Origin: Sediminibacterium ginsengisoli
GTDB lineage: Bacteria > Bacteroidota > Bacteroidia > Chitinophagales > Chitinophagaceae
Direction of reading: 5' to 3'
DNA length: 6,445 bases
Assembly (NCBI GenBank): GCA_945860335.1
Contig: CAMAQW010000096.1
Coordinates: 1 to 6,445 of the forward strand
Shown here: positions 1-6,445 of the stretch, one piece after another
How the letters are laid out: the number at the start of each line of letters is the position of its first letter
How positions within the stretch are numbered: the first letter of the stretch is position 1
Program-made: the position numbers and the translations under genes
The notes under the pieces: model-generated
What the model was told of the DNA's origin: nothing
Seen by the model: only the letters and a program-made list of their open reading frames with translations
Databases searched by the model: none

Positions 1-2
1 CA

Positions 3-935
3 AGTACACAAAATGTATTAGTGGTACAACCCAATATTGATCCGTATCAAAAGTTTGAAATTTCTAGTGCGTCATCGCAAATTGCAGCGCTCATTAACGC
101 CACAGAGTCAAACATGGATAGCAGCACAACCCTTGTGCTATGGCCAGAAACAGCCATGAGCGTTGCAGACTGGCAGGACAATATTACCACCAACCCCTAC
201 TACCAACCCATATTTGAGTTTAGCAAAAGACATCCAAGGCTCAACATTTTATCGGGCATCGAAACCTATAAAAAATATGGCGCCACAAAAGAAACACCCA
301 CTGCTAAACAATCGAGCGATGGTAGTTTTTATTACGACGCATTTAATGCAGCCGTATACATTAACAACGGAACCCCACTTGCGTTTTACAACAAAAGCAA
401 GCTAGTGCCTGGTGTAGAAACCCTTCCTACCTTTTTAAATTTTTTAGGACCGCTCCTCGAGCAGTTTGGAGGCTCCACGGGTGGATACGGAACTTCGGAA
501 GAAGCAGAGGTATTTACCAGTAATGGATGCCAGTATATTAGCGCACCCATCATATGTTACGAAAGTATTTACGGTGCTTATGTAGGCACTTACAAACAAA
601 AGAGCGCCAACCTACTAGCTGTTATCACCAACGACGGATGGTGGGGCAACACCAGTGGACATAAACAACATTTGCAGTATGCTGCACTTAGAGCTATCGA
701 AACAAGAACCTGGGTGGCGCGCAGTGCCAATACGGGCATATCTGCAGTAATTGATCCACTCGGAAACATCGTAGCACAAAAAGGCTGGGATGAAAGGGCC
801 GTTATTAAATACAACATACCAACAAAATCTACCCTTACTTTTTACGCAAAATATGGCGACTGGCTGTATTTGATTTTTTCATGTTTTGCAGTTCTACTAT
901 TCATACAAGGTGTATACAAGCGCTTTAAAAAATAA
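3..935 (+). CDS. lnt: Apolipoprotein N-acyltransferase, C-terminal part (5' end outside window)
   Basis: This enzyme transfers an acyl chain from a phospholipid to the N-terminal cysteine of apolipoproteins in the inner membrane, the last step of lipoprotein maturation. The visible part is the periplasmic nitrilase-like (CN hydrolase) domain. The reading frame is open to the left edge, with codons reading STQNVLVVQPNIDP, so the GTG at 21 is internal and not the start. The family's catalytic Glu-Lys-Cys triad is visible: Glu in LWPETA (147-149), Lys in YNKSKLVPG (393-395) and Cys in IICYES (555-557). The conserved Glu after LVPG lies at 417-419. NDGWWG, the QH motif and SANTGISAVID follow as in Lnt. 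The gene ends with a hydrophobic helix (about 861-917) and a basic KRFKK tail. The N-terminal membrane helices, usually some 200 residues, lie outside the window. The next gene starts 2 bases after the stop. Identification is firm. Confidence 0.95.
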   Translation, partial: STQNVLVVQPNIDPYQKFEISSASSQIAALINATESNMDSSTTLVLWPETAMSVADWQDNITTNPYYQPIFEFSKRHPRLNILSGIETYKKYGATKETPTAKQSSDGSFYYDAFNAAVYINNGTPLAFYNKSKLVPGVETLPTFLNFLGPLLEQFGGSTGGYGTSEEAEVFTSNGCQYISAPIICYESIYGAYVGTYKQKSANLLAVITNDGWWGNTSGHKQHLQYAALRAIETRTWVARSANTGISAVIDPLGNIVAQKGWDERAVIKYNIPTKSTLTFYAKYGDWLYLIFSCFAVLLFIQGVYKRFKK

Positions 936-937
936 GC

Positions 938-1747
938 ATGGAAACCCGTTCATTTGAATTTGACAACAGGCAAATGGGTTATGTAAAAACAGGCGCTGGG
1001 CCCGCTGTTATTTTACTGCATGGATTTGGAGAAGACCACCACATTTTTAATAGCACCGTTACCGCACTAGAAAAAACATATACGGTATATACACCTGATT
1101 TACTAGGTACAGGCATGTCACCAATAAATAGATTCCCTTCAAATTTTTCGATCGAATATGTAGCAGATAGCACCGCTGCACTAATACAACACGAAAAAAT
1201 AGAAAACTGTATTTTATTCGGACATAGTATGGGTGGATACGTTACGTTGGCTTTTGCAAAAAAATACCCACAATATCTAAAAGGTTTTGGACTATTACAC
1301 TCCACCGCTTTACCTGACACGCCCATTAAAATAGAAAACAGATTACGCGGCATCACTTTTATTGAAAAATTTGGCGCCGCTACTTTTTTAGAAACAACAG
1401 CACCTAATTTATTTGGAACCTACACACAAAAAAACCATCCGCAATTAATTACTGAATTTATACAGTCGATACCGTCATTTTCTAACGGGGCCCTCACTAG
1501 TTATTACCAAGCTATGATGCAGCGGCCAGATCTTACATCTGTTTTAGAGACCACACCTTTACCCGTGCTCTTTATTTTAGGGGACCAGGACATTGCAGTT
1601 GCGCTAGAAGACACATTACCACAAACAAAAATGCCCCAGACCGCGTATCTTTATGTGCTAGAAAATTGTGGCCACATGGGTATGCTTGAACAGCCCATAC
1701 ATTTCAACAAAGCGGTACTCGATTTTTTAGATAAAGTGAATGCATGA
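938..1747 (+). CDS. Alpha/beta-fold hydrolase
   Basis: A 269-residue cytosolic-looking alpha/beta hydrolase, complete and of normal length for the family, with no signal peptide. The oxyanion-hole HGFG motif is at residues 28-31, and the nucleophile elbow GHSMGG places the catalytic Ser at residue 97 (1226-1228). The acid is probably Asp218 in LGDQD, and the catalytic His is His246 in NCGHMG. A cap region with little conservation lies between about residues 125 and 195, so the substrate cannot be deduced. An esterase, lipase, C-C hydrolase or peptidase of the MhpC/proline iminopeptidase type are all possible. The ATG at 938 is chosen because it is 2 bases after the lnt stop and begins a typical strand leading to the HG motif. 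Its stop overlaps the ATG of the next gene (ATGA), which implies co-transcription and coupled translation. The fold is certain; the function is unknown. Confidence 0.9.
   Translation: METRSFEFDNRQMGYVKTGAGPAVILLHGFGEDHHIFNSTVTALEKTYTVYTPDLLGTGMSPINRFPSNFSIEYVADSTAALIQHEKIENCILFGHSMGGYVTLAFAKKYPQYLKGFGLLHSTALPDTPIKIENRLRGITFIEKFGAATFLETTAPNLFGTYTQKNHPQLITEFIQSIPSFSNGALTSYYQAMMQRPDLTSVLETTPLPVLFILGDQDIAVALEDTLPQTKMPQTAYLYVLENCGHMGMLEQPIHFNKAVLDFLDKVNA
1744..1747 (+). promoter_or_regulatory. ATGA start/stop overlap (translational coupling)
   Basis: The ATG of the large secreted protein shares bases with the TGA of the hydrolase. No Shine-Dalgarno-like purine run precedes this ATG, so initiation probably depends on ribosomes finishing the hydrolase. 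The overlap is seen directly; coupling is inferred. Confidence 0.6.
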
Positions 1748-4383
1748 AAAAATGGTTACTGATATTATTTGTTAGCGTTTGTTGTACCACTGCGTATGCA
1801 TCACATATTTCGGGGGGCGAAATGTATTATACCTATTTAGGCAAGTCTCCCACCGATGCAAACAAGTTACGTTACGCCATTACACTTTTATTATATAAAG
1901 ACACGACTGTTACGGGACCTATGGTTGCATCACTCTCAAGTAATTATAATATTTCTATTTACAGAGGCGATAATAATGCACTTGTTGGGAATTATGTGCT
2001 AACTAGAAAAAATTATGAGTTCATGAAACTAGGCACTTACGATAAATGCTTGTCTAGTTTTCCAAGGGTAGAATTTGCCGTATCGGCTTATGAAGTGGTG
2101 GTAGATTTAGATCCTAATGCTGGTGGCTATTTTGCAAGTCATTCACAGTGTTGTAGGGTAAGTGGCGTATTAAATATGAACTCCAACACCGTAGGCATCA
2201 GCTACTGGGTAAAAATTCCGGGTAGCGATACCAATCCATTTGCACCGGATAATTCAAGCGCTACATTTTTAAAAAAAGATACCATCCTTGTTTGTGTTTC
2301 TTCACCCATGCAACTCGATTTTAGCGCAGTAGATCCAGACAAAGATTCGTTGGTGTATTCATTTGCGCCAGGTTATATAGGCGCCGGACCGCCACCCAAT
2401 CAATTGCCACTGCAATCAGATACACCACCCTACAACACCGTATCCTATTTTGGTGGATTTAGTTTTAATCAACCCTTTGGAAATAACTCGGCACAAATCA
2501 ATTCAAAAACCGGAATTGTAACTGGCAGGTCCCCTGCGGTAACAGGTATTTATTTATTAGCCGTTCGTGTAGAAGAATACCGGAATGGAATAAAAATTGG
2601 TGAGCACCAAAAAGAATTTCAAGTAAAAGTTGAAAACTGTTCTATCGCTGCCGCCGAATTAAAACCACAATACATTTCTTGTGATGGGTTTACACTCACA
2701 TTTGAAAACGAATCTACAAGCCCAAGCATTAATGGCTATTTGTGGAATTTTGGCGATGGCGCTACTAGTGTATCCACCTTACCTACACCAACGTACACCT
2801 ATAAAGACACGGGTACCTATGTTTTAAAATTAGTGGTAACAAGCACCGGAGGCTGTCAAGACTCTACTACATCGATTGTTAAAGTATACCCTACATTTAA
2901 AACAGATTTTTCGGTTACTGGTAGTTGCGTGCTCAACAATTATACTTTTAAAGATTTAACCGCTAGCAAATATGGTATTGTAAATAGTTGGCGCTGGAAT
3001 TTTGGCGATGCTGGTAGCAACGCAGATTCGGCTACAACAAAAGATACCGTGTGGAAATATAGTGGTGCGCAAAATGCAACCGTCACACTTATTTCAACCA
3101 ACAATAAAGGCTGTAGTGATACCCTCACTAAACAAATTGCTATTTTAGATAAGCCACAAATAAACCTGGCTTTTAAGGACACGCTCATTTGTAGTAATGA
3201 TACCCTTCCATTAAAAGCAAGTATTTCAAATACCGCTACTATTTCATGGACGCCCAATAACACAGCCAATAAACTACGTATTACGGGAACGAATACGGCA
3301 AATCCTATTGCCTTTCCCAACGATACTACCAAATATTATGTAACCGTTAATGACAATGGATGCAACGCCACAGATAGTGTCATGGTAAATGTGCTTCAGT
3401 TTATTAAAGTAGATTTAAAAACAGATAGTACCATTTGTAGGGGCGATAGTTTTGCACTTGCACCTACTTCATTTGCACTCTCTTATTTGTGGCGAAGTTC
3501 GAGAGGTGATGTGGTTGACCCTGTTAAAAATCCAATTGTAAAACCATTAAGTAACACACAATATTTTGTAACAGCTAACCTAGGTCAGTGTCAAGACAAA
3601 GATTCGATACTTATTAAAGTAGTGGCAACCCCTGCTGTAACAGCAACACCCGATACCACTATTTGTTTTGGTACGACACTGCCATTACAAGCAAGCATCA
3701 GTGCCAGTAAATTTACTTGGAGCCCTACTGGTAGTTTAACAGGCTTTAACACCCTTCGCCCTGTGGCAAGGCCGGTAAATTCTACAAACTATGTGATTGC
3801 CGTTTCTGACACACTCGGTTGTACTAAAATTGTTACCGATACCATTCGTGTAACCGTTGTGCCGCGCATTATACCAAATGCTGGAAACGACACCATGGCC
3901 GTTATTGGAAGACCAATGCAACTTGGTGCTAGGGGTGGTCTTAGTTACTTATGGACCCCTTCTACCTTTTTAAATAACCCTCGAATTGCAAACCCAATAT
4001 TTATTGGTGCAGCAGGGACAGACTCTGTTGTGTACACTGTTAGGGTGTTTACGCAAGCTGGCTGTTACGCCGAAGACAATGTTACGGTTACCATCTTTAA
4101 TGGTATTTCAAATATTTGGGTGCCTTCTGGATTTACTCCCAATAAAGATGGCAAAAATGATATTTTAAAGCCCATCACAAAAGGCATCAAACAATTAATT
4201 CATTTTAATGTTTTTAATAGATGGGGGCAACTCATTTATACCACCAACCGCTTGGGTGAAGGTTGGGATGGAACCTATAAAAATGAATGGCAACCAAATG
4301 GCGCGTATGTATACGAAGCTGTAGGTATCGATTTCGCAGACAATAAAGTGTATACCAAAGGAACAAGTGTTATTATCAGATAA
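1744..4383 (+). CDS. Secreted PKD/Ig-repeat protein with type B T9SS C-terminal sorting domain
   Basis: An 879-residue exported protein, probably a cell-surface or released adhesin-like filament. Residues 1-19 form a Sec signal peptide (MKKWLLILF core) with likely cleavage AYA|SHISGGEMYY. The mature SHxxGGxxxY start is common in Bacteroidota gliding-associated proteins. Residues 20-300 form the head: a cadherin-like DPDKDSLVY motif (197-205) and EEYRNG (277-282) before Cys299. Two PKD domains follow, with WNFGDG at 334-339 and WNFGDA at 418-423. Then come three Ig-like modules, each with a D[TS]xIC start and a later Cys (C483/C540, C565/C616, C641/C693), probably disulphide pairs, and a fourth, divergent module at about 708-786. 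Residues 788-879 are the gliding-motility-associated C-terminal domain: VPSGFTPNKDGKND, FNRWGQLIY, GWDGTY, PNGAYVY. Its start overlaps the hydrolase stop and the dehydrogenase follows 8 bases later. No SprF/PorP-like partner gene is visible. Ligand and exact role are unknown. Confidence 0.93.
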   Translation: MKKWLLILFVSVCCTTAYASHISGGEMYYTYLGKSPTDANKLRYAITLLLYKDTTVTGPMVASLSSNYNISIYRGDNNALVGNYVLTRKNYEFMKLGTYDKCLSSFPRVEFAVSAYEVVVDLDPNAGGYFASHSQCCRVSGVLNMNSNTVGISYWVKIPGSDTNPFAPDNSSATFLKKDTILVCVSSPMQLDFSAVDPDKDSLVYSFAPGYIGAGPPPNQLPLQSDTPPYNTVSYFGGFSFNQPFGNNSAQINSKTGIVTGRSPAVTGIYLLAVRVEEYRNGIKIGEHQKEFQVKVENCSIAAAELKPQYISCDGFTLTFENESTSPSINGYLWNFGDGATSVSTLPTPTYTYKDTGTYVLKLVVTSTGGCQDSTTSIVKVYPTFKTDFSVTGSCVLNNYTFKDLTASKYGIVNSWRWNFGDAGSNADSATTKDTVWKYSGAQNATVTLISTNNKGCSDTLTKQIAILDKPQINLAFKDTLICSNDTLPLKASISNTATISWTPNNTANKLRITGTNTANPIAFPNDTTKYYVTVNDNGCNATDSVMVNVLQFIKVDLKTDSTICRGDSFALAPTSFALSYLWRSSRGDVVDPVKNPIVKPLSNTQYFVTANLGQCQDKDSILIKVVATPAVTATPDTTICFGTTLPLQASISASKFTWSPTGSLTGFNTLRPVARPVNSTNYVIAVSDTLGCTKIVTDTIRVTVVPRIIPNAGNDTMAVIGRPMQLGARGGLSYLWTPSTFLNNPRIANPIFIGAAGTDSVVYTVRVFTQAGCYAEDNVTVTIFNGISNIWVPSGFTPNKDGKNDILKPITKGIKQLIHFNVFNRWGQLIYTTNRLGEGWDGTYKNEWQPNGAYVYEAVGIDFADNKVYTKGTSVIIR
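4105..4380 (+). other. Type B C-terminal domain for T9SS export (protein domain)
   Basis: The last 92 residues (788-879) carry the diagnostic series of the gliding-motility-associated C-terminal domain family (TIGR04131 type): FTPNKDGKND (797-806), FNRWGQ (824-829), GWDGTY (840-845) and QPNGAYVYE (850-858), ending in TSVIIR. In the known family this domain directs transport through the type IX secretion system across the outer membrane. SprB-like cargo needs a dedicated SprF/PorP-type partner, which would have to be encoded elsewhere. Confidence 0.92.
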
Positions 4384-4391
4384 AATAAATT

Positions 4392-5147
4392 ATGAGTAAA
4401 ACAATTTTAATTACAGGGGCTACTTCTGGTTTTGGAGAAGCGATGGCGCATGTGTTTGCAGCGGCAGGCAACAAATTAATTATAACCGGAAGAAAAGAAA
4501 GTTTATTGTCGGGGTTACAAGAAATACTTGTTGCAAAACACAATGCATCCGTGCATACGTTATGCTTTGATGTACAAAATAAAGAAGCTGTTTTTGCAGC
4601 TATAAATACAATACCAGATGCTTTTAAAAATATTGATGTACTTATTAATAATGCTGGTTTAGCACTTGGTCGCGACGCTTTTCAGGACGCTAATTTAGAC
4701 GACTGGGAAACCATGATTGACACCAACGTAAAGGGACTCCTTTACGTGAGCAAAGCTGTACTTCCACTACTCATCCATAATAAAAAAGCGCATATTATTA
4801 ATATTGGTTCTACAGCAGGTGTAGAAGTGTACAAAGAAGGAAACGTATACTGCGCCAGCAAGCACGCTGTAGCTGCCATTTCAAAATCAATGCGCATTGA
4901 TTTATTACCACACCACATAAAAGTAACGGCCATTCATCCGGGTGCTGCCGAAACTAATTTTAGTAATACAAGATTTAAAGGAGACGGGGCAAAAGCTGCA
5001 GCCGTTTACGAAGGATACAAAGCATTAGAAGCGGTTGATGTTGCAAATGTGGCCTACTATGTTACAACACTTCCTGATCATGTATGTATCAATGAACTTG
5101 TAGTAACCTGCACCAGCCAGGCAAACTCTTTTTATTTACACAAATAA
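4392..5147 (+). CDS. YdfG-like NADP-dependent short-chain dehydrogenase (3-hydroxy acid dehydrogenase family)
   Basis: A 251-residue classical short-chain dehydrogenase/reductase, full length. The nucleotide-binding TGATSGFG motif is at residues 8-15, with Arg34 in ITGR at the place that usually favours NADP(H). NNAGLALG is at 86-93, DDWETMIDTN at 103-112, INIGSTAG at 136-143 and YxxxK at 153-157. The catalytic tetrad is therefore Asn112, Ser140, Tyr153 and Lys157. The stretches NNAGLALG, DWETMIDTN, INIGSTAG and FSN.RFKGD agree with what I recall of E. coli YdfG, which oxidises serine, L-allo-threonine and 3-hydroxy acids and reduces malonic semialdehyde. That substrate range is inferred by family, not proven. 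The ATG at 4392 is 8 bases after the previous stop and gives the expected short N-terminus before the first strand. Its end faces the convergent nucleotidyltransferase gene across 27 bases. Confidence 0.9.
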   Translation: MSKTILITGATSGFGEAMAHVFAAAGNKLIITGRKESLLSGLQEILVAKHNASVHTLCFDVQNKEAVFAAINTIPDAFKNIDVLINNAGLALGRDAFQDANLDDWETMIDTNVKGLLYVSKAVLPLLIHNKKAHIINIGSTAGVEVYKEGNVYCASKHAVAAISKSMRIDLLPHHIKVTAIHPGAAETNFSNTRFKGDGAKAAAVYEGYKALEAVDVANVAYYVTTLPDHVCINELVVTCTSQANSFYLHK

Positions 5148-5174
5148 ATTTTGCAGGCTTTATTCGAAATATAT

Positions 5175-6167
5175 TTATCCAAAATCAATTTCGGTATTGT
5201 CACCAATATTTAAACTACGCGACAAACCTTTTACACTCGCGTCACTTCCAATTAAAGAATTATCAAGCACCACTTCGTGTAAATTGGTGTAGCCGCCAAT
5301 TATACTATCTCTAATAATGGATTGTGTAATTGTGGTGTTAGGGCCAATGGCCACATGGGGTCCAATAATCGCATTTGATACAGTACAGCCTTCTGCAATA
5401 CTCACCGGATGAATAATAATAGTGTCTTTATAAATATCGGCTGCAGGTACATGACCGCCCATCTTTTTTAAGAGCGTTGCATTGGTTTCAAGTATCGATT
5501 CTTTCTTACCACAGTCAAACCAATTGGCTACTTTAAAAGACCTGAAACGAGTACCCTTTTGAATCATGCATGCAAGCGCATCTGTTAAATTATACTCACC
5601 CCTGGTGGTAATATTTTCTACAAAAAGTTGTTGTAAACATTCAAATAAAACAGCTGTTTCGTTGATCTTATACAGTCCAACAAGCGCCATATTACTTTTT
5701 GGAATAGCTGGCTTTTCTACCAAATGTTCTATAAAACCATTTTCATCTATAGTAGCCACACCAAAATCGCGGGGATCATCTACCTTTCGAATCCCAATCA
5801 TACTATCTGGGCTATCTATAATTTCCTTAACGTCAAACTCACAAATGGTATCGCCAAGGGCTACAAATATGGGTTCATCACCAATGAGTTTTTTGGTTAA
5901 TTCTACCGCATGACCCGTTCCCTGACGCTCGTTTTGGTATACAAAATGCGTTGTTAAATTTGGATAGGTTTGTTTAACGTAATCCTGTATTTTTTCCCCT
6001 AAATAACCCACAATAAATATAAACTCGGTAATACCAGCCTCGCTTAACTGATCCACAATATGCGAGAGAATGGTTTTGCCGGCAATAGGTATAAGCGCCT
6101 TGGGTTGGGTATACGTAAGCGGCCTCAATTTCGTTCCAGCACCAGCTACAGGGATAACGGCTTTCAT
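5175..6167 (-). CDS. Sugar-phosphate nucleotidyltransferase with C-terminal left-handed beta-helix
   Basis: A 330-residue enzyme of the glucose-1-phosphate thymidylyl/uridylyltransferase type, which joins a sugar 1-phosphate to an NTP to give an NDP-sugar, typically for polysaccharide or glycan synthesis. The Rossmann-like catalytic domain spans residues 1 to about 240. It has the signature GAGTKLRPLT (9-18) and QPKALIPIAGK (21-31), QGTGHA (82-87), the metal-binding Asp106 in LGDT, EKP (151-153) and WFDCG (216-220) with the second metal Asp218. From about residue 245 to the end, hexapeptide-like repeats (IIHPVSIAEGCTV, IIGPHVAIGPNT, SLIGSDASVKG) form a left-handed beta-helix, as in long RmlA-like proteins. 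Lys13 sits where the family usually has the Arg of GTRLRP. The base and sugar used cannot be read, so no symbol is given. It is divergent from glyA and convergent with the dehydrogenase, and is apparently a single-gene unit. Confidence 0.9.
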   Translation of the reverse strand: MKAVIPVAGAGTKLRPLTYTQPKALIPIAGKTILSHIVDQLSEAGITEFIFIVGYLGEKIQDYVKQTYPNLTTHFVYQNERQGTGHAVELTKKLIGDEPIFVALGDTICEFDVKEIIDSPDSMIGIRKVDDPRDFGVATIDENGFIEHLVEKPAIPKSNMALVGLYKINETAVLFECLQQLFVENITTRGEYNLTDALACMIQKGTRFRSFKVANWFDCGKKESILETNATLLKKMGGHVPAADIYKDTIIIHPVSIAEGCTVSNAIIGPHVAIGPNTTITQSIIRDSIIGGYTNLHEVVLDNSLIGSDASVKGLSRSLNIGDNTEIDFG

Positions 6168-6210
6168 AACTTGGGGGATTTAAAACATTTACCCACATCA
6201 AATAGGTGTT

Positions 6211-6240
6211 CGAAAATAGTAAAATTAGGCATTGCAACAA
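6211..6240 (-). promoter_or_regulatory. Possible Bacteroidota-type promoter for the nucleotidyltransferase
   Basis: On the minus strand, TATTTTCG (plus 6211-6218) matches the TAnnTTTG -7 element with one mismatch. A TTG (plus 6238-6240) lies 19 bases upstream, the spacing expected for the -33 element. The gene starts at 6167, which would leave a leader of roughly 35-40 bases. One mismatch in AT-rich DNA makes this tentative. A TATTGTTG at plus 6235-6242 is a weaker alternative. Confidence 0.3.
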
Positions 6241-6260
6241 TAATTGTGAATAGTTTGCGT

Positions 6261-6301
6261 GTTAAGGCCTCAATTTGAACCTGCATAATCGAGGCCTTAA
6301 C
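6261..6301. repeat. Perfect 11-bp inverted repeat upstream of glyA
   Basis: GTTAAGGCCTC at 6261-6271 is exactly reversed and complemented by GAGGCCTTAAC at 6291-6301, with 19 bases between them. Each arm also holds the six-base palindrome AGGCCT (6265-6270 and 6292-6297), so the arms are palindromes within a larger palindrome. The right arm ends one base before the TAnnTTTG element at 6303. It could be an operator covering the -33 region of glyA, or a hairpin in a transcript crossing the region. The repeat itself is certain; its function is not known. The rest of the 168-base divergent spacer shows only the two candidate promoters and A-rich leader sequence. Confidence 0.9.
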
Positions 6302-6302
6302 T

Positions 6303-6310
6303 TATCTTTG
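6303..6310 (+). promoter_or_regulatory. glyA promoter, -7 element TATCTTTG
   Basis: TATCTTTG is an exact match to the Bacteroidota sigma-factor -7 consensus TAnnTTTG and lies 25 bases before the glyA ATG, giving a short leader. No good -33 TTTG is at the normal 19-21 base spacing: the nearest TTTG (6274-6277) is 25 bases upstream, inside the inverted-repeat loop, and only CCTG (6280-6283) is at 19. The weak -33 box suggests a promoter that may depend on an activator or be modest in strength. Confidence 0.55.
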
Positions 6311-6335
6311 TACCTAAGCACAAAAAATAGCAACC

Positions 6336-6445
6336 ATGCAAAGAGATACCCTTGTTTTTGACATCATCAACCAAGAATTAGCACGCCAACGTAGAGGCAT
6401 CGAACTCATTGCTTCTGAAAACTTTACAAGTCTTCAAGTAATGCA
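6336..6445 (+). CDS. glyA: Serine hydroxymethyltransferase, N-terminal fragment (3' end outside window)
   Basis: GlyA is the pyridoxal-phosphate enzyme that interconverts serine and glycine while charging tetrahydrofolate with a one-carbon unit. Only the first 36 codons and two further bases lie in the window. They read MQRDTLVFDIINQELARQR followed by RGIELIASENFTSLQVM, with the highly conserved GIELIASENF signature of the family's N-terminus. The ATG at 6336 gives the usual short lead before this signature and is preceded by an A-rich stretch (CAAAAAATAG, 6321-6330), typical of Bacteroidota translation starts without a Shine-Dalgarno sequence. The gene is divergent from the nucleotidyltransferase and has the inverted repeat and TATCTTTG element in front of it. 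The catalytic lysine and most of the protein are outside the window. Confidence 0.93.
   Translation, partial: MQRDTLVFDIINQELARQRRGIELIASENFTSLQVM

Noticed and set aside
21..23. GTG at 21 as the start of lnt
   Set aside because: The same frame is open to the left edge and upstream codons read a typical Lnt strand (NVLVVQPNIDP), so this is an internal valine.
979..1356. 125-codon antisense frame within the hydrolase gene
   Set aside because: The sense strand encodes an intact alpha/beta hydrolase with all catalytic motifs. The antisense product has no recognisable features.
2940..3332. 130-codon antisense frame within the PKD region
   Set aside because: It lies wholly inside the confidently assigned secreted protein, has no recognisable motif or start context, and looks like a shadow frame.
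2600..4104. PKD/Ig region as DNA-level tandem repeats or recombination-prone repeats
   Set aside because: The modules resemble each other at protein level only. The DNA has diverged and I see no long identical direct repeats.
5131..5152. TTTATTT-ACAC-AAATAAA stem followed by TTTT at the end of the dehydrogenase gene, as a terminator
   Set aside because: The stem is seven A-T pairs only and overlaps the stop codon. It is too weak to call as an intrinsic terminator, though it may help end transcription in the short convergent spacer.
6261..6310. The glyA inverted repeat as a standard intrinsic terminator
   Set aside because: The loop of 19 bases is long, the following TTATCTTTG is not a clean T-run, and the T-rich stretch is better explained as the -7 promoter element.

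Overview
The window reads as ordinary chromosomal DNA from a member of the Bacteroidota, most likely the Chitinophagales/Chitinophagaceae. The main evidence is a large secreted protein with an N-terminal SHxxGGxxxY start, PKD and Ig-like modules, and a gliding-motility-type (type B) C-terminal sorting domain for the type IX secretion system (T9SS), which is a Bacteroidota trait. Other signs agree: a TAnnTTTG -7 promoter element, A-rich leaders without clear Shine-Dalgarno sequences, and an apolipoprotein N-acyltransferase of the Bacteroidota style (KLVPGVE instead of LVPFGE). The family-level placement is inference from the look of the C-terminal modules.

Layout. Positions 3-5147 hold four plus-strand genes packed as an apparent operon: the C-terminal part of lnt (cut by the left edge), an alpha/beta-fold hydrolase 2 bases downstream, an 879-residue T9SS cargo protein whose ATG overlaps the hydrolase stop (ATGA), and a YdfG-like short-chain dehydrogenase 8 bases further on. 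A 27-base spacer then separates this group from a convergent minus-strand gene at 5175-6167, which encodes a sugar-phosphate nucleotidyltransferase with a C-terminal left-handed beta-helix. A 168-base divergent intergenic region (6168-6335) follows. It contains a perfect 11-bp inverted repeat lying directly against a Bacteroidota-type promoter. The start of glyA (serine hydroxymethyltransferase) is cut by the right edge.

How the genes relate. Lnt completes lipoprotein maturation in the inner membrane, and the large PKD/Ig protein is exported and displayed by T9SS, so two of the four operon members concern the cell envelope. The hydrolase and the dehydrogenase are soluble enzymes whose substrates cannot be read from sequence. 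The nucleotidyltransferase makes an activated sugar, probably for surface polysaccharide. GlyA belongs to one-carbon metabolism and shares only the divergent promoter region with it.

I found no mobile element, CRISPR array, tRNA or rRNA, and no convincing evidence of a new multi-gene system. The two places most worth a second look are the inverted repeat in front of glyA and the translational coupling of the T9SS cargo gene to the hydrolase and lnt.
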